This document shows, one piece after another, positions 1-10,408 of a stretch of 64,000 bases of DNA. The stretch spans positions 124,001 to 188,000 of the forward strand of contig CAWATZ010000013.1 of NCBI GenBank assembly GCA_963784995.1. Direction: 5' to 3'. The notes under the pieces are model-generated. The model was given only the letters and a program-made list of their open reading frames with translations. It was not told where the DNA came from and did not search any database. Both the position numbers and the translations under genes were made by a program. The stretch is from CAWATZ01 sp963784995 (GTDB lineage Bacteria > Planctomycetota > Planctomycetia > Gemmatales > Gemmataceae). Numbering within the stretch: position 1 is the first letter of the stretch; each line of letters starts with the position of its first letter.

Positions 1-2430
1 TGGACTGAAAGCAACGCTCTTGACCCCGGCACTGTGGCCCTTCAAGACCTGGAGCAGCCCTCCCGTCTCGACGCTCCACAGCCGCAGCGTCCGATCGTCG
101 CTGCCGGAGAGCAGCCGGTCGCCTTCGGACGAAAACACGGCTGTGGTTACCCAGCCATTGTGCCCGGTCAGCCGGCGCAGCAGCTTGCCGCTCTTGGCGT
201 CCAGCAGCAGGATCGACTTGCCCGAGCAGACCGCCAGCTGCTTGCCGCTGGGCGAGAAGCTGATCGCGGTGAGCGATCGCGCTTCCTCGGTAAAGGCGAA
301 GTCCGGAATCGCCTTTGCCTTGTCGAGGTTCCACAGCAAGACCTCGCCATCGATGCTGACCGACACGGCCCGCAGACCATCCGGGGCGAAGGCCACGCCG
401 GTGACCAGGTCGTTGTGGCCGTCCAGCCGGCGCAGTTCCCGGCCGCTCTCGACCTCCCACAGCCGGACGGTGCCATCCTTGCTGCCGGAGAGCACCTGGC
501 TGCCGTCCGGCGAGAAGGCGACGCTCCAGACCGAGGCGGTGTGGCCGATGCAGCGGCGCAGATCGCGGCCCGCCTCGACGTCGTAAATGCGGATGGTCTT
601 GTCGGCGCCGGCAATGGCCGCCAGCTTGCCGTCGGGGCTGAAGGCCAGGGCGTTGGCCGGGCTGGACTGGGCCTCCAGCGGATCGACCTCGCCGGTGTTG
701 TCGGGAAGCGGCTGGCCATTCTGCCCCGGCTGCAGCACGCTGCCCAGGCGCAACTCGCGTCCCAGGTCGCCGAAGCTCTGTACCACCGCCTGCCGGGCCA
801 CGGTCGCTCCCGGCACGCGCAGCGCTCCCAGGTTCCGGCTCAGCACGTCCGATTTCAGCAGGCGCGGCAGCAGTTCTTCCGGCTTCTGCCCAACCTCGGC
901 GGCCAGGGTCGGCAGGTCCACGTCGGCCTCGTAGCGCAGGGTCAGGGTCATGACCACTTCCACCGAGCCGACCGTGTTGCCGGTCTTCGCAAGGGCCTTG
1001 CGGAAGCGCGCGGTGTCCTCCTCCATCAGGGCCTTCATCTTCGCCTCGGGAACGTAGAGGGCCCGGATCAGGTCGGCGTCGGCCCGGCTGAATGCCTTGG
1101 GGTTCTTGCCGACGTGGCCGCGGATCTGGTCGGCCTTTTGCAGGATGCCGCTGGCATGGCACGACATGCACGAGACGCCCGCCTCCACGGCCCGGTCAGG
1201 CCGCTTGGGATCGCTGACAATGGCGATCGGTCCCTTGTCGAGGCGGACGTTGTTGTTGTTGACCAGTACGTAAGCGTGCAGACCGTTGGGCAGGTTGAAG
1301 ATGGCCTCGCCGCCGGCATGGAGGAAGGTGTTGTCGGTCAAGCCCGGGCCGAGCGGATAGGCGAAGACGTTGCGCCGGTCGGGCAGCAGCAGGTCGCGTT
1401 CGGTCAGGTTCTGCGGGATGGCGTCGAAGTCGTAGGTGCGCCAGTAGGCCCCGTTCTGGGCGTCGTGCCGTTCCAGGATGCGGTTGTTGCGTGAAATGCC
1501 GGAGCCGAGGAAGCCGGTCCGGGCCACCCGTTCCTGCTGAATGTCCAGGGCCACGTCCACGCGCAACTGCCGCTCCAACTCGGCCAGGTTGGTAGGCATC
1601 TGGAGCAGGTCGTAGTAGAGCGGGGCCCGCGAGGCGGTGGCGACAAACCAGTCGAGCCGGACGTAGGGCATCCGCGAGGCAGTCGCGATCAGGACTTCTC
1701 GGCCGACAGCGGAGTCCTGGAGGATGCCATAGGGGTACTCGGCCAGCAGCCGGTTCCACAGGTTGGCGTCCCACTGGTAGTCGCGCAGGTCGATCCGCAG
1801 CACCAGGCCGGCAGGGTCGATCGGCCGGGGCAGGCTGATGCGGGGGTGCCAGGAGAGGCTGTTGAGCAGCTTGGCCAGGGCGTTGCGATAGGATTGCAGT
1901 TCATCGGGCCCGGCCCCGGCGTTGGCCAGGGCGGTGAGCGCGAAATCGCGCGTGAAGCGGCGGGCCCGTTTCTCGATGGTGTGCAGGTCGGCGAGGATCC
2001 ACTCGACCACCTCGGCCTCGCTGACCGCGGCGCGAGCGACGCCCGGCTGGGCTGGCGGAGCGCCGCCATCGATCCAGTGTTTGAGTTGGGCGATCTCTAC
2101 TGCGGTGGGACGCGGGGTTTCGCCGGCGGGGGGCATCTTGCCGCTGGCGAGGCGCTTGAACAGCGGCGACTGGTCGGCGTGGCCGGGAACGATCTTCTTG
2201 CGGGCGATCAGCTTGTCGCGGTCCAGGACGTAGTTCATGCCTCCTTCGAGACTGCCGTCCCGTCCGTGGCAGCGATGGCAGGTGTTCTTGAGGATCGCCT
2301 GGGCTTTGCGGGCCAGGTCGCTTTCACCCCGGGGGCTGACGCCCCCGGGCTCGCCGGCTTGCCCCAGGGTCGGCAACAGCACAAGGGCAACGCACACCAG
2401 GGCCCGAGGGCCGGGAACACAACCACGCAT
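1..2430 (-). CDS. PSCyt1-type c-type cytochrome / WD40-repeat protein (3' end outside window)
   Basis: Open from the ATG at 2430 to the window edge (810 codons, no stop reached). Residues 1-25 look like a signal peptide (LVCVALVLLPTLGQA), so the protein is probably exported. A first haem-binding motif CHRCH lies at residues 51-55 in a segment resembling the planctomycete cytochrome C (PSCyt1) domain (GKMPPAGETPRPT follows). A second motif CMSCH lies near residues 421-425. From about residue 577 the protein changes into WD40 repeats; four to five blades are visible (ALAFSPDGKLAAI, VAFSPDGSQVLSGS, FSPSGKQLAVCSG, VFSSEGDRLLSGSDD). The architecture of haem domain plus beta-propeller is characteristic of Planctomycetes; the substrate or partner is unknown. 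Divergent from the CBS gene at 2778. Confidence 0.85.
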   Translation of the reverse strand, partial: MRGCVPGPRALVCVALVLLPTLGQAGEPGGVSPRGESDLARKAQAILKNTCHRCHGRDGSLEGGMNYVLDRDKLIARKKIVPGHADQSPLFKRLASGKMPPAGETPRPTAVEIAQLKHWIDGGAPPAQPGVARAAVSEAEVVEWILADLHTIEKRARRFTRDFALTALANAGAGPDELQSYRNALAKLLNSLSWHPRISLPRPIDPAGLVLRIDLRDYQWDANLWNRLLAEYPYGILQDSAVGREVLIATASRMPYVRLDWFVATASRAPLYYDLLQMPTNLAELERQLRVDVALDIQQERVARTGFLGSGISRNNRILERHDAQNGAYWRTYDFDAIPQNLTERDLLLPDRRNVFAYPLGPGLTDNTFLHAGGEAIFNLPNGLHAYVLVNNNNVRLDKGPIAIVSDPKRPDRAVEAGVSCMSCHASGILQKADQIRGHVGKNPKAFSRADADLIRALYVPEAKMKALMEEDTARFRKALAKTGNTVGSVEVVMTLTLRYEADVDLPTLAAEVGQKPEELLPRLLKSDVLSRNLGALRVPGATVARQAVVQSFGDLGRELRLGSVLQPGQNGQPLPDNTGEVDPLEAQSSPANALAFSPDGKLAAIAGADKTIRIYDVEAGRDLRRCIGHTASVWSVAFSPDGSQVLSGSKDGTVRLWEVESGRELRRLDGHNDLVTGVAFAPDGLRAVSVSIDGEVLLWNLDKAKAIPDFAFTEEARSLTAISFSPSGKQLAVCSGKSILLLDAKSGKLLRRLTGHNGWVTTAVFSSEGDRLLSGSDDRTLRLWSVETGGLLQVLKGHSAGVKSVAFSP

Positions 2431-2777
2431 GTCGGCCTCCAGCAACCGGAACCGGCGTCTTCCCCACGGAGCCGCCCGTTCCACCATAGCAGCCTGCTTT
2501 CGCCAGGAACATCCCTCTATCTAGACGAGCGAGTTGGGTGAGCCGATTGCCCGAACCGCCCAGGAGTGTGCGGAGATGGACCAGGGCGTTTCGTTCTCCG
2601 CCACGGGCCGCTGAAAAACGAGGACGTGTCCCACGCAGAGCCTGGGAACAAGGCGAACCGATCCTTTCTCTCTGCATTTCCCGGAATTGGCGTGGGCTTT
2701 GCAAAAGAGGTGTCCGCGGGGCCAAACCCACGCACCCGGCCCCGGAGCTACTCCCCGTTGTTACTGCGGAGGCGATC
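2431..2777. other. gene-free intergenic stretch
   Basis: 347 bp between the divergently transcribed cytochrome/WD40 gene and the CBS-domain gene, so it must hold promoters for both. Upstream codons open in the CBS frame (back to 2538) do not resemble the domain and lack a ribosome-binding site. No repeat or RNA gene recognised. Confidence 0.5.
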
Positions 2778-3269
2778 ATGCATACTCTTACCAAACCGCT
2801 GGCATCCCTGACGGCGGCCGACGTCATGACGCGGGACCCGGTGGTCATCCTCCGGCACGTGTCGCTGCGCACTGCCGCCCACTTGCTGTCGCGCAGCCAG
2901 GTCACCGGCGCCCCTGTGGTCAACGCCTGGGGCGAATGTATCGGCGTGCTGTCGGCCACGGACTTCCTGCACTGGGCCGAAGGACACAAAAAACCCGACT
3001 GGAGCAAGGGCGAGAGCGTCTGTACGGAGTGGCAGGTCATGGAGCCGGACCTCCTCCCCGAGGATGACGTGGCCGCGTACATGACACCCGATCCGGTCAT
3101 GGCCGATCAGGACACGAGCCTGTTCGCGCTGGCCCGGATGATGGTCGATGCCCACGTCCATCGGGTGATCATCGTCGATGCGGACCGTCGGCCGGTGGGG
3201 ATCGTCACCACCACCGACATCCTGGCGGCCCTGGCCCAGGCGGACACCGGTTGCTTTCGGCACAGCTGA
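2778..3269 (+). CDS. CBS-domain-pair protein
   Basis: 163-residue protein made almost entirely of two CBS domains: residues about 14-65 (DVMTRDPVVILRHVSLRTAA ... GVLSATDFL) and 100-155 (YMTPDPVMADQDTSLFALAR ... GIVTTTDILAAL). CBS pairs form Bateman modules that bind adenosyl nucleotides and usually act as energy-state sensors; no effector domain is attached here, so partner and ligand are unknown. The start at 2778 is chosen because a GGAGG Shine-Dalgarno lies at 2768-2772, five bases upstream, and the first CBS motif begins shortly after. An in-frame ATG at 2538 would add 80 residues without homology. The next gene starts 15 bp downstream in the same direction, so the two are probably co-transcribed. 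Confidence 0.9.
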   Translation: MHTLTKPLASLTAADVMTRDPVVILRHVSLRTAAHLLSRSQVTGAPVVNAWGECIGVLSATDFLHWAEGHKKPDWSKGESVCTEWQVMEPDLLPEDDVAAYMTPDPVMADQDTSLFALARMMVDAHVHRVIIVDADRRPVGIVTTTDILAALAQADTGCFRHS

Positions 3270-3284
3270 GCCTAGAGTAACCGG

Positions 3285-4445
3285 ATGAGCCTGCCCGATC
3301 CCAGCAGCCAGGCCGCCTCGCCTCTGTCGGGCCTGCCCGACAGGTCGGGTGGCCCCGCGCTCCTTTCGGGGACCCTGCATTTCTTCGTGGCCTTCGACCT
3401 CGGCGACGAGGTGGACCTGGAACAGGCCAGCCGGCTGGCCCCGGCCGCCAAGCAAGGGCTCCCGCGCCGCAAGCGGACCCCGAGTTCGATCACGTTCCGT
3501 CCGCCGCCGCTGCGTTTCTCTCTTGGCCCCATGGAGTTGTCGCTGCCCGATCTCGGCCCGGTCCGGCGTCAGGCTGAGGCCACCCTGTTCGACTTCGCGG
3601 GAGTGAGCATCGACATCGAGGTGCCCTTCCAGCTGGCTCCCGCGGCCCTGCTTCGCCTGGCCGGCTGGTTGGCCGATCCGGCTCCGATCCTGGAGGCGGC
3701 CCGGACCGCCTTGCTGCCCCTCTACCAGCGCTTGCAGCCCAGCATCAAGGACCCCTGGTGGCCAGCCGACCTGAGCGAGGAATACTTCGTGTTTCAGTTG
3801 CCGCCCGGGTTTCTGGGAGACCCAGGCCAGCTGCTGACCGGGCCCCGCGCCGCCTGGCTGGCCGGGCTGCTGCGGCTGGAGGAAGGCCCCCTGAGCGATC
3901 AGGAAGTGACCGAGGCCCTCCGCCTGTCGCTCCGCTACGGGCCGGACGACCTGTTTGTCCCCGACTGGGGCGTGGCCGTGCTGCTCGATCGCGATTGCGA
4001 GGAGACGCTGCTGACCATCGAGTACACCAACTTGCAACTGCTCGAGTATCGCACCCTGGACAATCGCCTGGACGAGAGCGTGGCCAGCAGTTATCGCCTG
4101 ATGGAACCGCTGCGGCGATCCTGGCTGCCGTTCTGGCGCAACTACTCGGGGACGCTGCGGTTTCTGGGCCAGCTCAACGTGGAGGCCAACGAGCTGTTCG
4201 AGAGGACCGGCAACGTCTTCAAGCTGGTGGGCGATCAGTACCTGGCCCGGGTCCATCAGTTGCTGGCCCGACGCTTTCACCTGGACGAATGGGAACAGAG
4301 CATTCGCCGCAAGCTGAACGTGCTGCAAAACGTCTACGAGATGCTGAGCGACCAGGCCGGCACCTACCGGGCCGAGGTGCTGGAACTGGTCATCGTGATC
4401 CTGATCGTGATCGAGATTGTCCTGTCGCTGCTGCGGCAGCACTGA
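3285..4445 (+). CDS. RMD1/DUF155 family membrane protein
   Basis: 386 residues. The C-terminal half matches the RMD1 (DUF155) family: an acidic/aromatic core around LFVPDWGVAVLLDRDCEETL, the conserved stretch RKLNVLQNVYEMLSDQAGTY, then a single membrane helix at about 364-382 (VLELVIVILIVIEIVLSLL) ending six residues later. Family members are membrane-anchored; eukaryotic relatives are mitochondrial, and the bacterial function is not established. The N-terminus carries a short palindrome-coded stretch (GTCGGGC..GCCCGAC near 3326-3341) giving LSGLPDRSGG, possibly a remnant of the repeat elements seen elsewhere. It runs 15 bp after the CBS gene and converges on the DUF1570 gene, whose stop lies 15 bp beyond its own. 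Confidence 0.85.
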   Translation: MSLPDPSSQAASPLSGLPDRSGGPALLSGTLHFFVAFDLGDEVDLEQASRLAPAAKQGLPRRKRTPSSITFRPPPLRFSLGPMELSLPDLGPVRRQAEATLFDFAGVSIDIEVPFQLAPAALLRLAGWLADPAPILEAARTALLPLYQRLQPSIKDPWWPADLSEEYFVFQLPPGFLGDPGQLLTGPRAAWLAGLLRLEEGPLSDQEVTEALRLSLRYGPDDLFVPDWGVAVLLDRDCEETLLTIEYTNLQLLEYRTLDNRLDESVASSYRLMEPLRRSWLPFWRNYSGTLRFLGQLNVEANELFERTGNVFKLVGDQYLARVHQLLARRFHLDEWEQSIRRKLNVLQNVYEMLSDQAGTYRAEVLELVIVILIVIEIVLSLLRQH

Positions 4446-4460
4446 ACGCCGCGGTTCCTC

Positions 4461-5897
4461 TCACTTTCGTAGAGTTCCATCTTTCCGAAGGGATTTGAGA
4501 TAGCCGAGGTAATCCTTCTCGAAGGTCGATAGCGGCTGACCGACCAGGTCCTGGAAAGCCGCCAGCGGGTCGGCGCCGGGCCGCTTCAAGGCGCGGATGT
4601 AATTGTCCATCGCCTTGTGGCCCAGGATCTTGCGGTTGAAGGTCAGATAGTGCGCCAGGGCCCAGGAGGCGAGGTAATAGTCATCGGAGATTTGCTGGTC
4701 CGAGAGGTGCGCAACCTGGAACTGGGTTGCGCTGGAACGGAGCAGCGTGGTCAAAGACAGCAATTTGTCCTTGCCAAGGGCCTCGCGGAGGGCAAGCCAC
4801 TGTTTCTCGTCCACGTGGCCCACGCGCAGTTCCCCCAGTTCGACGATGGCTGTCTGAAAGATCTGGGCCAGTCCTTCGTTGAGCCACACCGGCACCGGGA
4901 ACTCCTTTCGCGGATAGACCCAGTTATTCAGATAGGAGTGAAACGCCTCGTGGTAGAGCCGCTGGAAGAAGCGGTCACGGCCCCGCTTGAAAGATTCCTC
5001 ATTGTCTCCATCGACCTTCTTGATCTGCTTTTGCCCATCCGCAATCGCGGTCAGGAACTCCTGGGGGACGTTGCCCTTGTAGACCGACTTCAATTCGGCC
5101 TTGCGTTCTTCCAGTTCGGCAAGGAGCCTGGCGTGGGTGGTTTTACTCTTTTCCAGATCGTCCCGGAGGCGTTCCAGGTAACTGAAACACGCCACCCGGT
5201 TGTGATCGACGTCGTAAACGGCCTCATTGAGGATGTTCAGGCCCTGGTCCCGCAGAAGTCGCTGGTATTCCTCCTTGGATTGCATCAGGAGGATGGTGGT
5301 CGGCTGTGCCGAGGCATGCCGAGGCGGCAAACAGTGCGCATAGGCGGCGTAGACCTGTTCCAGGTGGATGGCTGCCAGATGCACCACTTCTTCGCAACAG
5401 TCGGAGAGCAAGCGGAAGTGGGCCGAATCGTAAGAGAGAGCCATCGTCCGGGAGTTGTGCGGCCAGGGGACCGACTTGAGGGACACCGCATCATCCGCGA
5501 CTGGGTGTTCCGGCCTGATTCCTGGATCGGACCCCTTGAGCTTTTTCTTCAGCATCGACAGCCGAAGATATTCATTGCGCAAGGCTTCCAGCCGTTTCTG
5601 GATTCGGTCGCGTTCCTGGGGGTCAAGCAGGACCAGCCGTTCAATCTTTTCGGTCTCAATAAACTCCGGGATGACTCTCGTTGTCCGGCCGGGATGACGC
5701 ACGATGCACCTGATGAGGACTGACTCCTTGTTCTGCGAGACCACCAGGCCCTTGAAGGATGCCCCTGTCTTCAGTTCCACGACGTCATACTTCCATTCAT
5801 CCCTCCCGGGCGGGGCGGGTTTCGGGTCCGCGGCCGGCAGCAGGACGACCCCCGCCAGGAACAAGCCGAGCGACAACAGAATCCACCGTGGGACCAT
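4461..5897 (-). CDS. DUF1570 domain-containing secreted protein
   Basis: 478 residues with an N-terminal signal peptide (WILLSLGLFLAGVVLLPAADP). The C-terminal half matches DUF1570, a planctomycete-enriched domain: YHEAFHSYLNNWVYPR followed by VPVWLNEGLAQIF. HEAFH (residues 316-320) fits the HExxH zinc-metallopeptidase signature, and the downstream E of LNEGLAQ is the expected third ligand of a gluzincin, so a metallopeptidase-like fold is likely although activity is inferred. The start at 5897 is preceded by AAGGAAG on the minus strand. Divergent from the ABC transporter at 6129 across 231 bp. Confidence 0.85.
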   Translation of the reverse strand: MVPRWILLSLGLFLAGVVLLPAADPKPAPPGRDEWKYDVVELKTGASFKGLVVSQNKESVLIRCIVRHPGRTTRVIPEFIETEKIERLVLLDPQERDRIQKRLEALRNEYLRLSMLKKKLKGSDPGIRPEHPVADDAVSLKSVPWPHNSRTMALSYDSAHFRLLSDCCEEVVHLAAIHLEQVYAAYAHCLPPRHASAQPTTILLMQSKEEYQRLLRDQGLNILNEAVYDVDHNRVACFSYLERLRDDLEKSKTTHARLLAELEERKAELKSVYKGNVPQEFLTAIADGQKQIKKVDGDNEESFKRGRDRFFQRLYHEAFHSYLNNWVYPRKEFPVPVWLNEGLAQIFQTAIVELGELRVGHVDEKQWLALREALGKDKLLSLTTLLRSSATQFQVAHLSDQQISDDYYLASWALAHYLTFNRKILGHKAMDNYIRALKRPGADPLAAFQDLVGQPLSTFEKDYLGYLKSLRKDGTLRK

Positions 5898-6128
5898 GAT
5901 GGGTCTTCCTTAGCACCGAGGTCGATAGGAACGGAACAAACCTCACCCTTCACTCTACCGCGCCAGCCGGTCCTTGCCAATGATCCGCGCACCGCTTCTC
6001 TCTCCTGCACGGTCTGCCCAGCTTGCCTGGTGCAAAAATCTCAGGAAGGAGGATGGTAACGGCCGGGGTCGATCGGATACAATTACCACAACGCTCATTG
6101 CCAGCACTCCTGCAAGTGGGAACGACTC

Positions 6129-6887
<759 letters not shown>

Positions 6888-6897
6888 GTGTGCTGCC

Positions 6898-8250
6898 ATG
6901 CTTCTCTTCTCACTTTTTGTTGGAGCGGTGCTTCTGGCCCTGACGGTCCCGATCCTGATCAGCGCCAAGGGCCGGCGCAGCCTGCTGCTGGCCCTGCGCA
7001 GCCTCTGGCTGCACAAGCTGCGCTCCTTCCTGTCGGTGCTGGGCATCATCATCGGCACCGGCGCCGTCATCGCCCAGATGGGTTTCGGCGAGGGCAGCAT
7101 GCACGAGGCCCTGGAAGACATCAAGCGCATGGGGGCCACCAACATCATGGTCCGCAGCGTCAAGCCCGCGGATGACTCCTCGTCGCAGAAGCGCTCGTTT
7201 GTCGCCACCTACGGCATCACCTATGCCGACTATGAGCGCTTCACCACCCTGGCCGAGCAAGGCGTTGTCACGCGCATGGTCCCCATGCGGTATTTCCCCC
7301 AGGAGATCCGCCGGCGCGAGAAGATGTTCCAGGGCCGGCTGGTGGCCACCACCCCGGCCTACACCGACGTCAACCAGCTGGAGATGAGCAGCGGTCGCTT
7401 CCTCACCGACGAGGACGAAGTGGGCCTGAGCAACGTGGTCGTCCTGGGCTCGACTGTGACGCAAAAGCTGTTTCCCTTCGAGAACCCGCTGGGCGAGACG
7501 ATCAAGCTCGGGAACTACTATTACGTGGTCATCGGCGTGGTGGAGCCCCGGCTGGCGCTGAGCAGTCCCGGCGGCAGCCAGGGCCAGAACTTCAACGAAG
7601 ACGTCTACATCCCGCTCTCGACCTGCCGGGCCCGTTATGGCGAGAAGATCTACATCCGCCAGTCCGGCTCGCGTTCCGGCGAGAAGGTCGATTTCCACCA
7701 GGTGACGCTGACCGTGGCCGACACCGACCTGGTCCGGCCGACCGGCGAGGTGCTGCGCGGCCTGATGGAGCAGCGGCACCTGAAAACCGACTGGGCCCTG
7801 GACGTGCCGCTGGACAAGCTGGAGGCCGCCGAGCGCGAGCAAACGCGCTACCTGCTCTTGCTGGTCATGATCGCCGGCATCTCGCTGCTGGTGGGCGGCA
7901 TCGGCATCATGAACATCATGCTGGCCACGGTGACCGAGCGGACGCGCGAGATCGGCATCCGCCGGGCCCTGGGGGCCAAGCAGCGCGACATCACCATGCA
8001 GTTCCTGATCGAGGCGGTGGTGCAGACCAGCGTGGGCGGCCTGCTGGGGACGGCCCTGGGCCTGACCGTGCTGTTCGGGATACCGCCCCTGTGGCAGGCC
8101 CTGTGGGAGCAGCACGTGGCCGCCCGGGTGAGCATCACGTCCATCTTCCTGGCCCTGGCCGTGTCCGTGTCCGTCGGCGTCGGCTTCGGCTGGTATCCCG
8201 CCCGCCGGGCGTCCCTGCTCGACCCGATCGAGGCCCTGCGGCACGAGTAA
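6898..8250 (+). CDS. ABC transporter permease, MacB/FtsX family
   Basis: 450 residues. N-terminal membrane segment (LFSLFVGAVLLALTVPILI), a second helix around LSVLGIIIGTGAVIAQMG, a large extracytoplasmic MacB_PCD-like domain, then three C-terminal helices of the FtsX domain. The conserved motif GGIGIMNIMLATVTERTREI, followed by GIRRALGAKQRDI and QFLIEA, is diagnostic of MacB permeases. An extra helix at the very N-terminus is unusual compared with the standard four-helix layout. Works with the ATPase just upstream as a homodimeric mechanotransmission-type transporter. The Uma2-like gene follows 9 bp later and may be in the same transcript. Confidence 0.92.
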   Translation: MLLFSLFVGAVLLALTVPILISAKGRRSLLLALRSLWLHKLRSFLSVLGIIIGTGAVIAQMGFGEGSMHEALEDIKRMGATNIMVRSVKPADDSSSQKRSFVATYGITYADYERFTTLAEQGVVTRMVPMRYFPQEIRRREKMFQGRLVATTPAYTDVNQLEMSSGRFLTDEDEVGLSNVVVLGSTVTQKLFPFENPLGETIKLGNYYYVVIGVVEPRLALSSPGGSQGQNFNEDVYIPLSTCRARYGEKIYIRQSGSRSGEKVDFHQVTLTVADTDLVRPTGEVLRGLMEQRHLKTDWALDVPLDKLEAAEREQTRYLLLLVMIAGISLLVGGIGIMNIMLATVTERTREIGIRRALGAKQRDITMQFLIEAVVQTSVGGLLGTALGLTVLFGIPPLWQALWEQHVAARVSITSIFLALAVSVSVGVGFGWYPARRASLLDPIEALRHE

Positions 8251-8259
8251 GGGGAGGCC

Positions 8260-9216
8260 ATGAGTACCCTCCGATCACGCTCCGGCAAGCCGGGCGACCT
8301 GCCGCCGGCGGACGATCCCTTCTTTTACGGCTTTCGCTACGTCGAGAAGACCGTCAAGGGCCGGCGGCGATCTGTGCAGGTATCGTTGACCCGCGAGGAC
8401 GTACTGCATCCCCGCGAGGGCGATTTCGTGACCCAGAATGGCCCGCACAATCAGGATTGCGCGTACCTGCACTACGTCGTCCAGCTGCAGGTGAGGCTGG
8501 AGCCTGATACCATGGTGGTTTCCGACTTCCTGGTCAACTGGGGCGTGTCGGGGATGAGAGGCCATGGTCCGGACCTCGGGGTGTTCCGGGGCGTGGCTCC
8601 ACCTCACCCCACCAGCTCGTTAAACGTGGCGGAAACCGGCGCCCGGCCCGAGCTGATCATCGAGGTGACCTCTCCAAGCACGCGCAGCACAGACCTCCAT
8701 GACAAACGGCGGCACTACTGGAAGGCCGGGGTTCCTGTTTACGTCATCGTGGACGAGCAGTTCCGGCGCGGTCAGCGCTACTTGCGGATCATCCCGTATC
8801 GGCGCGGTCCCCGTGGCTACCTCCGGCAGCCTCTCGACAGTCGGGGTTGGTTCTGGCTAGAGGCGGTGCAGCTCTGGCTGGGCCAGGAGAACGGCCGGGT
8901 CGCTCTCTACGATGCCCAGGGCCAGCGCATTCTTACTCCCGAAGAGGAAGCCGAGCATCGTCAGCAAGAGGAGCAGCGCCGAATCCAGGCGGAACAGCAG
9001 GTGACCCAGGAGAAAGAGCGTACTGCACAGGCGGAGCAGCAGGCGGCCCAGGAGAAAGAGCGCGCGACCCAGGCGGAGCAGGGCAAGATCCAGGCGGAGC
9101 AGCGCGCCACACAGGCGGAGCAACTCGCTGTCCGGCTGCGCGAGCTGAGTCGGAAAGCACGGCAGGGTCTGGCTAGCCCGGAAGAGCTGATCGAACTTGA
9201 GCGCCTGGGAGGATAA
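8260..9216 (+). CDS. Uma2 family (DUF820) PD-(D/E)XK nuclease-like protein with coiled-coil tail
   Basis: 318 residues. Residues about 20-200 match the Uma2 restriction-endonuclease-like fold: VVSDFLVNWG, GPDLGVFRGV, then the core PELIIEVTSPSTRSTDLHDK and HYWKAGVPVYVIVD. The E-V-T-SPST-R-TD-K pattern carries the usual catalytic acid and lysine positions. Residues 225-305 are a highly charged coiled coil built from repeated QAEQ/QEKE units. Uma2 genes are greatly expanded in Planctomycetes and Cyanobacteria; their biological role is unproven. The start overlaps nothing and lies 9 bp after the ABC permease; the sequence GGGGAGG precedes it. Confidence 0.88.
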   Translation: MSTLRSRSGKPGDLPPADDPFFYGFRYVEKTVKGRRRSVQVSLTREDVLHPREGDFVTQNGPHNQDCAYLHYVVQLQVRLEPDTMVVSDFLVNWGVSGMRGHGPDLGVFRGVAPPHPTSSLNVAETGARPELIIEVTSPSTRSTDLHDKRRHYWKAGVPVYVIVDEQFRRGQRYLRIIPYRRGPRGYLRQPLDSRGWFWLEAVQLWLGQENGRVALYDAQGQRILTPEEEAEHRQQEEQRRIQAEQQVTQEKERTAQAEQQAAQEKERATQAEQGKIQAEQRATQAEQLAVRLRELSRKARQGLASPEELIELERLGG

Positions 9217-9330
9217 CTCCTGCATCCTGGAAACACACGTCCAGTCCTGGCCGGGCTCACTAAAATAGACCCGGATGCGACAGCCGCTGTTGTGCCTTGC
9301 ACCCCTTGACCTGGACGGAGACGTACTCTC

Positions 9331-10189
9331 ATGAAGACCGGGATGAACCTGCTGCTGTGGACGGGCCACGTCACCGAGGAGCATTTCCCCCTGCTGGCGA
9401 AGCTCAAGAAGACCGGCTTTGACGGCGTCGAGCTGCCCCTGTTCAGCGGCGACCGGGCCCATTACCAGAAGGTCCGCAAGGAGCTGGACAATCTCGGCCT
9501 GGCCTGCACCACGGTGACCGTCTGCAACGCCGAGGCCAACCCGATCAGTCCTGACGCCTCGCTCCGCCGGAAGGGCCTGGACCACGTCAAGTGGGCCATC
9601 GACATGACCGCCATCCTGGGCGGCGAGAACCTGTGCGGGCCGTACCATTCGCCGCTCGGCGTCTTCTCCGGCACCGGCCCGACCGCCGACGAGAAGAAAC
9701 GCGCCGTGGAAGTCCTCCGTGCCGCGGCCGAGCATGCCCAGCAAGCCAAAGTCATGCTGGCCATCGAATACCTCAACCGCTTCGAGTGCTATTTCCTCAC
9801 CACCGCCGCGGACGCCCGGGCCCTGGTCGAGGCGGTCAATCATCCCCATTTCCGCTCGATGTACGACACGTTCCACGCCAACATCGAGGAGAAGCAGGTC
9901 GGCCCGGTGATCAAGGCGTTTGCCGGCTGTTTCATCCACGTTCACGTCAGCGAGAACGACCGCGGCACGCCGGGCACCGGCCACGTCCAGTGGGACGAGA
10001 CGTTCCAGGCGCTGCGCGGTCGGCTACGATGGCTGGATGGTGATCGAGGCCTTTGGCCGGGCCCTGCCGGACCTGGCGGCGGCCACGCGCGTCTGGCGCG
10101 ACCTGTTCACCACCCCCGAGGACGTGTACACCCGGGGGCTGCAGTTCATCAAGGACACGTGGGCGAAGACGACCAGGAAACACGAGTAA
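9331..10189 (+). CDS. D-tagatose/psicose 3-epimerase-like TIM-barrel protein (frame break near 10014-10021)
   Basis: Sugar phosphate isomerase/epimerase superfamily (AP endonuclease 2-like TIM barrel). Motifs fit ketose 3-epimerases: GPYHSPLG, AIEYLNRFE (metal-binding Glu), YDTFHANIEE (Asp) and HVSENDRGTPGTGHVQW (His and substrate-binding Arg). The reading frame of the N-terminal 229 residues changes after WDETFQALR; the conserved end GYDGWMVIEAFGRALPDLAA continues one base later in the next frame and stops at 10187-10189. One extra base at about 10014-10021 explains it, and the repaired product is about 285 residues, the normal family length. Probably a consensus error. Acts on a free ketose or sugar phosphate in the cytoplasm; the exact substrate cannot be told. 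Confidence 0.85.
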
Positions 10190-10408
10190 CGGGCGTTGCA
10201 GCGCTGGCAGCGGTTCGCCTGTCCCGGTACAGGTTCTCCCTTCCCCGGCTCATCAGGGAGACCGTGGCCTTGTCCGCTTGCAGCAGGCAGAGCGGGCGAA
10301 CAAGCAGAAGGCCGGACGTGTCGGCTGAACCTGAATACTGTTCCTTGTGTCGAGAAGGAAGAATTCGCAGATGGGCGAATGGTTCTCTTCTCTTCAGAAG
10401 GCACGGCC

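Noticed and set aside
2748..4442. 564-codon minus-strand ORF opposite the CBS and RMD1 genes
   Set aside because: Gln/Gly/Val-rich shadow of GC-rich coding sequence on the other strand; no domain, and the plus-strand proteins have clear family motifs.
6910..8244. 444-codon minus-strand ORF opposite the MacB permease
   Set aside because: Composition is typical of an antisense shadow and the permease motifs on the plus strand are unambiguous.
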